Below are positions 15,214-24,037 of a stretch of 31,648 bases of DNA, one piece after another. Source of the stretch: CAYXUW01 sp964468375. Lineage in GTDB: Bacteria > Planctomycetota > Phycisphaerae > Sedimentisphaerales > Anaerobacaceae. The translations under genes and the position numbers were made by a program. The DNA lies in assembly GCA_964468375.1 (NCBI GenBank), contig CAYXUW010000004.1:1-31648 (forward strand), read 5' to 3'. Numbering within the stretch: the first letter of the stretch is position 1; each line of letters begins with the position of its first letter. Below the pieces are notes generated by a model that saw nothing but the letters and a program-made list of their open reading frames with translations, did not search any database and was not told where the DNA came from.

Positions 15214-16158
15214 TTATTTATTTTGTCTTAGCCAGTGGACGAATTTTTCGAGGCCGAGCTGGATGGGCGTGTCGGGTTTGTAGCCGAGCTTGTTTACGGC
15301 TTTGGTGACATCGGCAAATGTGCGTTCGACGTCGCCGGGCTGAGGTGGCAAATATTCTTTAACAGCTTTTTTGCCGAGGACTTTTTCAATTTCGGCGACA
15401 AGGTCATTGACCGATATGGGGCGTGATTCGCCGAGGTTGTAGATATTGAAACCGGAGCATTTGTTAATCGCAGCGACGGTGCCGTCGATTATGTCGTCGA
15501 TGTATGTGAAGTCGCGCATCATAGAGCCGTCGCCGTAGATGGGGATTGGTTTGTTCTGCTCGATGAGCTTTGCGAATTTATGTATGGCGAGGTCTGGTCT
15601 TTGACGCGGGCCGTAAACGGTGAAAAAGCGCAGGCAGGTCAGGTCGATTTCGTAAAGGTGGTGATAGGTATGGCAGAGCAGCTCGCAGGCCTTTTTGGTT
15701 GCGGCGTAGGGCGAGATGGGGAAGTCGACGTTGTCGGATTCGGAGAAGGGGACTTTTTTGTTGTTGCCGTAAACGCTGGAGCTCGATGCGAAGACGAATT
15801 TGCTGACATTATGTTTTTTTGTGGCTTCGAGCAGGACCATTGTCCCATTTATATTGACATCCGCATAGAGCAGGGGTTTTTCGATGGAAGGTCTGACGCC
15901 GGCACGTGCGGCGAGGTGGACGATAATATCGACGCCGTCGGCAACAATTTTGTCCACAGCAGCGTTGTCGCGGATGTCAGCTTCGGCGAGCCGGAAGTTT
16001 TTATTTTTAAGGCAGGTTTCGATATTACGGCGTTTTATTTTGGGGTCGTAAAAATCGTCGAAGTTATCGACGCCGATTACAGTTGAGCCGTTTGCGAGGA
16101 GGCGCTCGCTTAAGTGTGAACCGATGAAGCCGGCTGCTCCTGTGATTAATATTTTCAT
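15214..16158 (-). CDS. NAD-dependent sugar epimerase, probable UDP-glucuronate 4-epimerase
   Basis: 314-aa extended SDR. The N-terminal Rossmann motif GAAGFIGS is at residues 7-14, the catalytic Tyr151-x3-Lys155 is in SPYAATKKA, and FASSSSVYG supplies the Ser. The early DNFDDFYDPKIKRRNI segment is typical of UDP-glucuronate 4-epimerases rather than GalE or RmlB. The gene directly upstream in the operon makes UDP-glucuronate, so the pair would give UDP-galacturonate for polysaccharide. ATG 16158 follows AAAAAGG. Last gene of the four-gene minus-strand operon. Confidence 0.85.
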   Translation of the reverse strand: MKILITGAAGFIGSHLSERLLANGSTVIGVDNFDDFYDPKIKRRNIETCLKNKNFRLAEADIRDNAAVDKIVADGVDIIVHLAARAGVRPSIEKPLLYADVNINGTMVLLEATKKHNVSKFVFASSSSVYGNNKKVPFSESDNVDFPISPYAATKKACELLCHTYHHLYEIDLTCLRFFTVYGPRQRPDLAIHKFAKLIEQNKPIPIYGDGSMMRDFTYIDDIIDGTVAAINKCSGFNIYNLGESRPISVNDLVAEIEKVLGKKAVKEYLPPQPGDVERTFADVTKAVNKLGYKPDTPIQLGLEKFVHWLRQNK

Positions 16159-16176
16159 ATAGACCTTTTTAAGTTT

Positions 16177-17487
16177 TTACGAAACGGTTGCTCTTCCAAC
16201 ACTGTGATATTCGATACCAAGCTCTTTAATTATGTTCGGGTTATAGAGGTTCCTGCCGTCGAAGATGATTGGTTTTTTCAGTTTTGTTTTGATTAGTTCG
16301 AAGTCGGGGTTTCTGAATTCCTGCCAGTCGGTGAGGATGACGAGTGCGTCGGCGTTTTCGAGGGCGTCGTATCCGTTCTGGAAGGTTTCGATTTTGCCGT
16401 CCAAAGCGGTTAGGGCGGCGGACGCGGCTTCGGGGTCGTAAGCTCTTATCTTTATTCCGCAATCAAGAAATTTGCTTACACAGTAGATAGCCGGTGATTC
16501 TCTAACGTCGTCTGTTTTTGCTTTGAAGGCGAGTCCCCAGACGGCGAGAGTGGTTTTGCTTTCACGGCCGGCGAAGAAACCAGTGACGCGTTTGGCGAAT
16601 CTTTCCTGCTGGTTTTCGTTTACCTGCCGGACCGCCTGGGCTATCTTCATTTCGATTCCGTTTTCGGAGCCAGCGTAAATCAGCGCGCGGATGTCTTTTG
16701 GGAAGCAGCTTCCGCCAAATCCGACACCCGGGAACAAAAAGGAGCTGCCGATTCGGGAATCGCTGCCTATGCCACGTCTGACCTGTTCGATGTCGGCGCC
16801 GACTTTTTCGCAGAGTGCTGAGATTTCGTTCATAAATGAAATTCTCGTTGCGAGCATTGTGTTGGCGGCATATTTTGTCATCTCGGCAGAGAGAGGGTCC
16901 ATAAATAATATCCGGTTGCCTCTTCTCATAAAGGGGCTGTATAACTGTTTCATTGTTTCTCTAACGGCGGGATTGTTAGTACCTATTATTATTCTGTCGG
17001 GGCTCATAAAGTCGTCAACGGCGGCGCCTTCTTTGAGAAATTCGGGATTGCTTACATAATCGAACGGGGTTTTTGTTTTGGATTTTATGATGTCGGTTAC
17101 TTTTTTGCAGGTGCCTATCGGGACGGTGCTTTTTGTTGCGATTATTTTGTAGCTGTTAAGGTTTTCGCCGATTTGGCTGGCAACGGAAAGGACGGCTGAT
17201 ATATCGGCTGAACCGTTTGATGCCGACGGAGTACCGACTGCGAGAAATATAATAAGTGAATTGTCTATGCCGTATTTCAAGTCGGTTGTGAAGTGCAGCC
17301 GGTCAAGTTTTTCGTTGTGCTGGACCAGCTCGGTAAGACCCGGTTCGTAAATTGGTATCACGCCGTTTTTCAGGCCGGCGATTTTGTCATCATCTACGTC
17401 GACACATATAACATTGTTACCGGCTTCAGCTAAACAGCCGGCTGTTACCAGTCCGACGTAACCAACCCCGACTACGCAAATGTTCAT
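16177..17487 (-). CDS. ugd: UDP-glucose 6-dehydrogenase
   Basis: Oxidises UDP-glucose to UDP-glucuronate with two NAD+. 436 aa, normal for the family. N-terminal NAD site VGVGYVGL; PNPEF-like segment SNPEFLKEG; central Lys in the EMTKYAANT helix; catalytic Cys261 in FGGSCFPKD; C-terminal domain with WGLAFKAKTDDVRESP. AGGAG lies 7 nt before ATG 17487. It is followed by the epimerase after 18 bp and preceded by the NusG-like gene after 31 bp. Product feeds the epimerase and the surface polysaccharide. Confidence 0.93.
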   Translation of the reverse strand: MNICVVGVGYVGLVTAGCLAEAGNNVICVDVDDDKIAGLKNGVIPIYEPGLTELVQHNEKLDRLHFTTDLKYGIDNSLIIFLAVGTPSASNGSADISAVLSVASQIGENLNSYKIIATKSTVPIGTCKKVTDIIKSKTKTPFDYVSNPEFLKEGAAVDDFMSPDRIIIGTNNPAVRETMKQLYSPFMRRGNRILFMDPLSAEMTKYAANTMLATRISFMNEISALCEKVGADIEQVRRGIGSDSRIGSSFLFPGVGFGGSCFPKDIRALIYAGSENGIEMKIAQAVRQVNENQQERFAKRVTGFFAGRESKTTLAVWGLAFKAKTDDVRESPAIYCVSKFLDCGIKIRAYDPEAASAALTALDGKIETFQNGYDALENADALVILTDWQEFRNPDFELIKTKLKKPIIFDGRNLYNPNIIKELGIEYHSVGRATVS

Positions 17488-17518
17488 TTTTATCTCCTGT
17501 TACAGCAAAATCCTGAAA

Positions 17519-18067
17519 CTAATCAACAACCTCTATCATATCGGTATCAATTTCGACGCTTGTCGCCTGGCCGAGCATGTCAATTTGTAAAAGTAAGCGT
17601 GCGGCGCCTCTGGTTTTGACGACAATCCCCTGCAAGTCGGCTAACGGTCCTCCTATAACACGGCAGAGCTGGCCTGCTTTTAGATACTTATGCGGCGTCA
17701 AGGCGGCGCCTTTTCGAAGGGCCTGTTCAATCTGTGCCAGCTCATCGAGCAGCTTTTGCTGATTTTTTACTGCGAGCAGATTTGCAACACGGTTGGTTCG
17801 CAATACCTCAAGTCGCTGCTGCTCTTCGCCACAGAAGAACAGGTAACCGCTAAAGAGGGGCAGAAGTGAGCGCATTGTTCTGCCTCTCTGGCGCCTGACT
17901 TTCCAGCTCATAGGGAGAAAGTAGCTGATATTTTTGCTAATCAAATCTTTAGCGAGGGCTTTTTCGTTTCTGCTTTTGGTATGAGCAACCCACCAGGGGC
18001 CGGTGAAATCATGTATTGATTCGGCTTCAGGCCAAGCAATCGGCGGATTTTCGTTTGCTTTTAACAA
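17519..18067 (-). CDS. NusG-like antiterminator of a polysaccharide operon (RfaH/UpxY/LoaP type)
   Basis: 182 aa. N-terminal NGN domain from about residue 24 (WWVAHTKSRNEKALAKDL) to about 115, and a C-terminal KOW domain (AGQLCRVIGGPLADLQGIVV). NusG paralogues inside polysaccharide operons bind RNA polymerase and promote read-through of their own long transcript. This location, between two nucleotide-sugar dehydrogenases, fits a specialised paralogue rather than housekeeping NusG, whose gene is normally next to secE/rplK. The start is a TTG at 18067 with GAGGGA about 9 nt upstream; no better start is available. No ops-like element was identified in the ~90-nt operon leader. Confidence 0.82.
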   Translation of the reverse strand: MLKANENPPIAWPEAESIHDFTGPWWVAHTKSRNEKALAKDLISKNISYFLPMSWKVRRQRGRTMRSLLPLFSGYLFFCGEEQQRLEVLRTNRVANLLAVKNQQKLLDELAQIEQALRKGAALTPHKYLKAGQLCRVIGGPLADLQGIVVKTRGAARLLLQIDMLGQATSVEIDTDMIEVVD

Positions 18068-18090
18068 CTTCGTAATTCCCTCAATTCAGT

Positions 18091-19410
18091 CTAAGCTTTT
18101 ACAATTTTGCTGCGGTTTTTGCTCACGGTTGCGGTAGCATTGCGGGCGTCAATTATGAGTTTGGCTTTTTGGACAATCCAGTCATAGTTGTATTCGCTGT
18201 GGTCGGTTGAAATTAAAACTGCGTCATAGCCGGCGAGCATTTTAGCCGAGAGTTTTTTGCTGGTCATCTTTAGGTCGTGCTGCCGCTGCTTGTGGGTTTT
18301 AGGAATATAGGGGTCGTTGTAGTCTACTTTAGCCCCTTTTTTCCTGAGCAGTTCAATTAATTCTATTGACGGTGATTCCCGCAAATCATCGATGTCTTTT
18401 TTATAAGCCAGTCCGAGGACGAGTATTTTCGAGCCCTTTAGGCTTTTGCGGCGCTCGTTCAGGGCTTCTATTGTTTTTATTACAACGTAGTGCGGCATAG
18501 AGGTGTTGATTTCGCCAGCTAGTTCGATAAAGCGGGTGGGCATTCCGTATTGTCTTGCTTTCCAGGTTAGGTAAAACGGGTCGATTGGTATGCAATGGCC
18601 TCCGAGGCCGGGGCCAGGGTAAAACGGATTAAAGCCGAACGGTTTGGTGCTCGCAGCTTTTATGACTTCCCAAACATCAATTCCCATTCTGTCAAAAACC
18701 ATTTTTAGCTCGTTGACCATAGCGATGTTTATGCAGCGGTAAACGTTTTCGAGGATTTTTGTTGCCTCGGCAGCTTCGAGAGTTGAAACGGGTACGGTTT
18801 TAGCCACAACAGCGTTATAAAGTTTGCAGGCCATATTGCGACATTTATTCGTTAGACCGCCCACGACCTTGGGTATGGTTTTAGTATTGAAGTTTTTGTT
18901 GCCGGGGTCTTCCCGCTCCGGTGAATATGCGAGGTGAAAATCTCTGCCTGCCTTTAGCCCGCTTTTTTGAAGTATAGGGACTATGAGTTCACGCGTAGTG
19001 CCGGGGTATGTTGTGCTTTCGAGTACAATTAGCTGGCCTTTGCGCAGATATTTGGCAATTGTTTCGCTGCTGGCGACGATGAATTTCATATCGGGCTCCC
19101 GGTTTTCCGTCAACGGTGTAGGGACGCAAACTAATACGGCGTTGGTGATTTTAAGGTGGGACATATTACTGGTGGCCCTGAAGGTTCCGGCTTTTACCAT
19201 TTTTTCAATCTGAGAATTAGGTATGTGCTTGATGATGCTTCGGCCGGCGTTGAGAGTCTTGACTTTTTCCGGGTCGATATCAAAGCCGAGCACCTTCAGT
19301 CCTGCTGAAGCGAATGCTTCGGCCAGCGGCAGGCCCACATAACCGAGCCCCAAGACGCCAACAGTGAATCTTTTGTTTTTTATTTTTCTTTTCCATTCTG
19401 TCGTTGTCAT
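18091..19410 (-). CDS. nucleotide-sugar dehydrogenase, UDP-GlcNAc/UDP-ManNAc 6-dehydrogenase type
   Basis: 439 aa. Same superfamily as Ugd but of the WbpA/WecC branch: N-terminal NAD motif LGLGYVGLPLA, PTPLTENREPD, ESTTYPGTT, and catalytic Cys273 in GLGGHCIPIDPFYL. It oxidises a UDP-N-acetyl-hexosamine to the uronic acid. First gene of the minus-strand operon; ATG 19410 has AAGGAG 14 nt upstream, a rather long spacing. Which hexosamine it uses cannot be told from the sequence. Confidence 0.87.
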   Translation of the reverse strand: MTTTEWKRKIKNKRFTVGVLGLGYVGLPLAEAFASAGLKVLGFDIDPEKVKTLNAGRSIIKHIPNSQIEKMVKAGTFRATSNMSHLKITNAVLVCVPTPLTENREPDMKFIVASSETIAKYLRKGQLIVLESTTYPGTTRELIVPILQKSGLKAGRDFHLAYSPEREDPGNKNFNTKTIPKVVGGLTNKCRNMACKLYNAVVAKTVPVSTLEAAEATKILENVYRCINIAMVNELKMVFDRMGIDVWEVIKAASTKPFGFNPFYPGPGLGGHCIPIDPFYLTWKARQYGMPTRFIELAGEINTSMPHYVVIKTIEALNERRKSLKGSKILVLGLAYKKDIDDLRESPSIELIELLRKKGAKVDYNDPYIPKTHKQRQHDLKMTSKKLSAKMLAGYDAVLISTDHSEYNYDWIVQKAKLIIDARNATATVSKNRSKIVKA

Positions 19411-19506
19411 ACTTTTACAGTCACTCCTTATTTGTTCGCTGAGGCCGGAGGCGGAATTTGACCCATAATAACTATGTCTAAGCCCGACCCGAGCTGTATG
19501 GCGATT

Positions 19507-19535
19507 AGTTTAGATATAAATGTGCGGGAAGTCAA
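19507..19535 (-). promoter_or_regulatory. sigma70-like promoter of the nucleotide-sugar operon
   Basis: Minus strand: TTGACT (19535-19530), 17-bp spacer, TAAACT (19512-19507). It gives a ~90-nt leader, long enough to hold a recruitment site for the NusG-like protein. Confidence 0.5.
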
Positions 19536-19568
19536 ACGAATTGACTATTCGGTAGCGGCTATTTTGCA

Positions 19569-19597
19569 TTGACGGGCAGGAATAGATTATTTATTAT
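19569..19597 (+). promoter_or_regulatory. sigma70-like promoter of the divergent plus-strand polysaccharide genes
   Basis: TTGACG (19569-19574), 17-bp spacer, TATTAT (19592-19597), about 70 bp before ATG 19674. Confidence 0.5.
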
Positions 19598-19673
19598 TGG
19601 GATTAAATTCTTAAGTTCTTAGTGAATTTCTACGATTTATTTTGTCGTAACAAGTGTGCATTAGGTATGACCA

Positions 19674-20675
19674 ATGGCTAAATCGCGGTCCGACAGTTTG
19701 AGTGTTTTATTTACCTGCGTGGGCAGAAGGGTGTCTCTGCTGAATAGTTTTCGCAGAGCGGGAAGGCGGCTTAAAATAGGTCTTTCGCTGCTCGGCACAG
19801 ATGCTACGGAGCTGAGTTCTGCGCTGCAGGTTTGCGATAAAGGTTTCACGGTCAAGCCGATAACACACGCCAATTATATCAAACAATTACTGGGTATCGT
19901 TAAGACCAATAAGGTGAAAGTACTCATTCCAACCGTTGATTTAGACCTTAAGCTTTTGGCGGTGGACAAGGCAAGATTTGCCAAGTTGGGCTGCTGTGTG
20001 CTTGTCTCAAGTCCTGAAGTAGTTGATATTTGTCAGGACAAGAGAAAAACCTTTCGTTTTCTTCTCAAGAACGGTTTTGATACTCCGGCTACTGTGAGTA
20101 TCCGTTCTGCGTTGTCGAAAAAGCGGCTCGAGTGGCCGTGTTTTATTAAGCCTTGGGACGGTTATGCCAGCAGAGGAAACGCAATCGTTAACAATCGCGA
20201 AGAACTGTCACTCTTTGGGAAAAGAATACCAAATGCTATTTGCCAGAAATTTATCAAGGGTACCGAATATACATGCGATGTTTATGTTGATTTTAATATG
20301 AAAGTTCGCTGCGTCGTTCCGAGAAAACGCATCGAGGTAAGAGCCGGCGAGGTGAGCAAGGGACAGGTAGTGAAACACTCTCGCATTATAAGTGAAGCAA
20401 CAAGATTAGTTGAGACACTCGGTGCCGGTCCCGGCGTTATAACGTTACAGCTCTTTTTGACGGATGACGGTAAGGTGAAGTTCATCGAGATAAATCCCCG
20501 GTTCGGCGGAGGCGCACCGCTGTCAATTAAAGCCGGTGCAGACTTTCCGAAATGGATTTTGCAGGAAGTGCTCGGCAGAAAAACACATATCCGTTTCAAT
20601 GATTATAAAGACAATCTGATTATGCTTCGCTATGACGGCGAGGTGTGGTTAGAGAACGTTAGCAAGAGAAGTTGA
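19674..20675 (+). CDS. ATP-grasp family protein (CarB-like) of the polysaccharide locus
   Basis: 333 aa. A Rossmann-like preATP-grasp N-terminus (VLFTCVGRRVSLLNSF) is followed by the ATP-grasp fold: WPCFIKPWDGYASRG (nucleotide-binding Lys), EYTCDVYVD, and the metal-binding end FIEINPRFGGG. Such enzymes ligate a carboxylate to an amine or thiol; relatives annotated carbamoyl-phosphate-synthase-like occur in polysaccharide clusters, possibly adding an amino acid to a sugar. Substrate unknown. Stop is 3 bp before the next ATG, so they are co-translated. Confidence 0.8.
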   Translation: MAKSRSDSLSVLFTCVGRRVSLLNSFRRAGRRLKIGLSLLGTDATELSSALQVCDKGFTVKPITHANYIKQLLGIVKTNKVKVLIPTVDLDLKLLAVDKARFAKLGCCVLVSSPEVVDICQDKRKTFRFLLKNGFDTPATVSIRSALSKKRLEWPCFIKPWDGYASRGNAIVNNREELSLFGKRIPNAICQKFIKGTEYTCDVYVDFNMKVRCVVPRKRIEVRAGEVSKGQVVKHSRIISEATRLVETLGAGPGVITLQLFLTDDGKVKFIEINPRFGGGAPLSIKAGADFPKWILQEVLGRKTHIRFNDYKDNLIMLRYDGEVWLENVSKRS

Positions 20676-20678
20676 GCT

Positions 20679-21830
20679 ATGATATTCGATAATATGATCG
20701 GGCCGAACCGACCGGTTACGTGGGTTCTTCGCTTCTGGCCTGTATTGGCCGCTTCTTTTGCCGGCTCACTGGCAGCTACGTGGCTGTGCAAGAAGGTGGC
20801 TATAAAGTTCGGCATTGTTGATAAACCTGATGACCTGGTTAAGACACATAAAGAGCCCATAGCATATCTTGGCGGCGTGGGTATGTTCATAGGTTTGATA
20901 GTCGGTGTGCTGGCTGGTATTTATTGTTTGAAAAACGACGTATTCTTTGACCTATCGCTGAGATGGCTGCTGGGGATACTCGGCGGCGGTACGATAGCAT
21001 GTTTTATAGGTTTTACCGACGACATGTTTGATATAAAGCCGAGGCAAAAGATTTTCGGTCAGATTGCTGCGGCGGTTGTTTTGTTGCTGGTGGGTATCAA
21101 GCCCAATTTGTATTGTATCACCGACCCGTTAAATTTGCCGATGCCCCCCAATCTTGAGGTGGTTTTAAGTGTTTTTATCGTAATATTTTTCGTGCTTGGT
21201 GCGACGAACTCACTAAATCTGCTTGACGGACTTGATGGACTTTGTGCGGGGGTTACGGCAATTATTACTGTTGCTATGCTGCTGTTAGCGGTACATCTGG
21301 CAACATGGGGAGCCAGCGGTGTCGGGGACCCTGTACGGATTATAATTTGTCTGGGACTTGTGGGGGTCGTTTGCGGATTTTTGCCTTTCAACAAATACCC
21401 GGCCAAGATATTTATGGGCGATGCCGGCACTATGCTCTTGGGTTTTATGATGGCAACGCTGATGCTTTTGTTTGCCGAGCAGATTCCTCGCTGGTGGATG
21501 GCTTCGATTGTTGTTTTCGGCCTGCCCATTCTCGATACTGCGGTGGCCCTGGTAAGACGCTTGCTTAATCACAGGCCTTTGTTTGTTTCGGACCGCGGTC
21601 ATATTTATGACCAGATGATAGACAGAGGGATACCTTTGAAAAAGACTGTAGCGATTTCTTACTTACTTGCCGGTACTTATGCTGTAATAGGTCTGGCGAT
21701 GAGTCAGATAAGGACAAGATATGCTGCAATTGTATATGTTTTTGTTTTTGCGGTTTCGGCGATTATTGTGTGGAAGAAAGGTTATCTGAAAATGGAAGGC
21801 CTGCGAGGGGCGATCCGTAGGGACAGTTAA
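20679..21830 (+). CDS. polyprenyl-phosphate sugar-1-phosphate transferase (WecA/TagO/MraY-like)
   Basis: 383-aa integral membrane protein with about 10 hydrophobic segments. It transfers a HexNAc-1-phosphate to undecaprenyl phosphate, starting lipid-linked glycan assembly at the cytoplasmic face. Family motifs are GFTDDMFDIKPRQK, NSLNLLDGLDGL, and FMGDAGT. The final loop motif reads DRGHIYDQ where WecA/TagO commonly have a HxxH-type end, so sugar specificity is uncertain. Start ATG 20679 lies 3 bp after the ATP-grasp stop. It is the probable first glycan-assembly step of this locus. Confidence 0.9.
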   Translation: MIFDNMIGPNRPVTWVLRFWPVLAASFAGSLAATWLCKKVAIKFGIVDKPDDLVKTHKEPIAYLGGVGMFIGLIVGVLAGIYCLKNDVFFDLSLRWLLGILGGGTIACFIGFTDDMFDIKPRQKIFGQIAAAVVLLLVGIKPNLYCITDPLNLPMPPNLEVVLSVFIVIFFVLGATNSLNLLDGLDGLCAGVTAIITVAMLLLAVHLATWGASGVGDPVRIIICLGLVGVVCGFLPFNKYPAKIFMGDAGTMLLGFMMATLMLLFAEQIPRWWMASIVVFGLPILDTAVALVRRLLNHRPLFVSDRGHIYDQMIDRGIPLKKTVAISYLLAGTYAVIGLAMSQIRTRYAAIVYVFVFAVSAIIVWKKGYLKMEGLRGAIRRDS

Positions 21831-21906
21831 CGAATAGTTGCAATTGCCGCAAGGTTTCGTAATAACGCCATCAAAGTTTTAAAGGCCAGCTACATTTCAA
21901 ATAGAT

Positions 21907-23421
21907 ATGCCAAAGCAGTTAATATTTGAGTGGAAACGAAACAGAGCAATTCTTATCGTTCTCGTTGTTTTGCAAATTGCATTAGGCCTGATTTATCTCC
22001 AAACCGTTCCCCGTATATACACAGACGAAGTGTGGGATTCGTCGTTGGGTTACAGCTTGGCACGCGGTGATGGACTTAAGCATCCGTTTATAGAGGGTTT
22101 CGGCGGTATGGATATCCATTTTGTGCAGCCACGAATTGTTTTGCCTTTTGTTTGTGCTGTTATTTTCAGGGCGTTCGGCTATGGTATTTTGGCCGGTCGT
22201 ATGGGTTCGCTTATGTTTAGTGTATTAGCTGTTATTAGTCTTTATGGTCTTATGCGAAGATGGTTCGGTGAGAGGCAGGCCTTTTGCGTAACGATAGCAA
22301 CTATGCTGCATCCCTGGTTTTTCGAAGTCAGTCGACGCATACGACCCGAAATCTATTACACAGCACTGGCTATAGCCGCCTTATGGTGCATAATCTATTC
22401 GCTGGATAAGAATTCCAGGGGGATTGCGCTTCTTGGGGGTGTGTTAGCCGGGCTTGCAGCTTTGGCGCATCCAGGTGGACTTATTTTGGATGTTGCGATT
22501 GCCGGAGCTGTGCTTATATGGTTAAGGACTAAAAATATCCGCCGCCTTGTTACATGGGCATGTTTCGGTTTCGCAGTGGTTATTTTGCCGTATATTATTT
22601 ATGTGCTTTGGTCTATCAGGGACCCGGGTGTGAATTTTTTTGAGCAGATGCAAAGCGGTTTTGTGCGAGGAGGCCCAATGCTCAGGGGTGAAATCAGGCG
22701 ATGGAAGAATTTTTTGCGGTGGCCTGTCGGGATTCCATTAGCAGTTATAATGGCGGCTTCCTGGTTTTGGGCGTGGTACAGGTCAACGTTTGCTGATAAA
22801 GTTCTTGCAACTGTTGTAGCATTGTTTGCTCTGATATTACCTTTTGTGTCAACAAATATAGCAGGTCGATATCTTGCGGCGCTTGTGCCTTTCTTCTGCG
22901 CGTTGATGGTGCGTATGGTTTGGCGTGTCACTGTCGAACGCCGGGTGATACCAGGCATTCTAAATAGATGCTATTTTATTACCGGTGTTGGTGTCGCAGT
23001 TGTTTATCTTTCAATATGCATCGCTGCTATTTCCGTGTTGTTTTATCGTCTACATGGGGCTGATTTCAGCCGTGTGGTAAATCGCATAGCGTCGGTGGCG
23101 GGGCGGGAAGACCATGTGTATGGGCAGGAGGTTTTGTGGTTAGGTCATAACCGGTATCATTACGGGCCTTTCCCGCTTGATGCCAGCACGGTTCCTTTCA
23201 GGCAGACGATTGATATGGTGCGTAAACATAATTTCGATTATGCGGTCAGATCGGGCTGGACATTCGGCAGAAGCTATGGTGTTTCCCGGCCGCTTTCTGA
23301 AATGCCAAGCTTTCGCCCGTTAAATCCGATTGATAATGTTTGCAGACGATTCGGGACTAAGGTTTACGAGTTTTATGACCCTTATTTTGGGCCATTTGAG
23401 ATTTATAAGCTTGACTGGTAA
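21907..23421 (+). CDS. GT39/ArnT-like membrane glycosyltransferase
   Basis: 504 aa with roughly ten membrane segments. After the first segment (AILIVLVVLQIALGLIYL) comes TDEVWDSSLGYSLARG with the acidic D-E pair that lies in the first extracytoplasmic loop of the GT-C (ArnT/PMT/GT39) enzymes. A soluble C-terminal tail of about 130 residues ends at YKLDW. It would use a lipid-linked sugar to modify a glycan or protein outside the cytoplasm. No clear ribosome site precedes ATG 21907. Family call is fair; donor and acceptor unknown. Confidence 0.75.
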   Translation: MPKQLIFEWKRNRAILIVLVVLQIALGLIYLQTVPRIYTDEVWDSSLGYSLARGDGLKHPFIEGFGGMDIHFVQPRIVLPFVCAVIFRAFGYGILAGRMGSLMFSVLAVISLYGLMRRWFGERQAFCVTIATMLHPWFFEVSRRIRPEIYYTALAIAALWCIIYSLDKNSRGIALLGGVLAGLAALAHPGGLILDVAIAGAVLIWLRTKNIRRLVTWACFGFAVVILPYIIYVLWSIRDPGVNFFEQMQSGFVRGGPMLRGEIRRWKNFLRWPVGIPLAVIMAASWFWAWYRSTFADKVLATVVALFALILPFVSTNIAGRYLAALVPFFCALMVRMVWRVTVERRVIPGILNRCYFITGVGVAVVYLSICIAAISVLFYRLHGADFSRVVNRIASVAGREDHVYGQEVLWLGHNRYHYGPFPLDASTVPFRQTIDMVRKHNFDYAVRSGWTFGRSYGVSRPLSEMPSFRPLNPIDNVCRRFGTKVYEFYDPYFGPFEIYKLDW

Positions 23422-23433
23422 ACCTTATAAAAC

Positions 23434-23462
23434 TTGATTGGTAAGAGGCTCTATATTATACT
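23434..23462 (+). promoter_or_regulatory. sigma70-like promoter before the thioredoxin-fold gene
   Basis: TTGATT (23434-23439), 17-bp spacer, TATACT (23457-23462), about 45 bp before the start codon at 23507. Confidence 0.5.
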
Positions 23463-23506
23463 ATTTAGGGTTCGGAAAAAGTTAACTTTATTTGGAACTT
23501 TCTGTA

Positions 23507-24022
23507 GTGAATGAAGAATCTGACAATCAGGGTGTCTCAGCCCAGCAAACGCCGCAGAGTGTACCTGCCGCCGGAGGTGAAAAAAAATCTCGGGCGCTGT
23601 GGGCGGTTTTGCTGGTATTTCTCGGTTTTGTTTTAATTGTGTTTTTAACAGAACGCGAGGATATGATTAGCTGGGTTGAGGATTATGATGCCGGTATTAA
23701 GTTGGCGAAGCAGCAGAACAAGCCCGTTTTACTCGCTTTTTATAAGTTAAATACGCGGTTTAGCACAGATACATTGGAAAACACGTATACTGACCCGAAG
23801 GTAATAAAATATGTGGAAGCCAATTTCATTCCTATTTTAATTGACGTTGATAAGCAGCCCAAAATCGCTGAACGCTATGAGGTCGGCTATTATCCCACGC
23901 ATTATATCAAGTGGCCGGACAGCGATAAGCTTTTTGGTCCGATGTTGGGTTACGACCCTCCGGCGGTATTTATTGAAAAACTCAAAGGATTATTCGAGGA
24001 GATGAAGGCATCCGGCAGATAG
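23507..24022 (+). CDS. membrane-anchored thioredoxin-fold protein without cysteines
   Basis: 171 aa from GTG 23507, which has TTGGAA about 9 nt upstream; an in-frame TTG at 23492 (176 aa) is the alternative. Pro/Ser/Gln-rich N-terminal segment, one membrane span (LWAVLLVFLGFVLIVFL), then a thioredoxin_7-like domain (KPVLLAFYKLNT, DPKVIKYVEANFIPILIDVD, cis-Pro segment GYYPTHYIKW). The place of the CxxC motif is taken by NTRF-type residues and there is no Cys anywhere, so it cannot be a thiol oxidoreductase. Probably a structural or binding role in the envelope. Confidence 0.75.
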   Translation: MNEESDNQGVSAQQTPQSVPAAGGEKKSRALWAVLLVFLGFVLIVFLTEREDMISWVEDYDAGIKLAKQQNKPVLLAFYKLNTRFSTDTLENTYTDPKVIKYVEANFIPILIDVDKQPKIAERYEVGYYPTHYIKWPDSDKLFGPMLGYDPPAVFIEKLKGLFEEMKASGR

Positions 24023-24037
24023 GATGCTGAACACAAG

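Noticed and set aside
15580..16086. 168-codon plus-strand ORF inside the epimerase gene
   Set aside because: Antisense shadow of a clear SDR enzyme.
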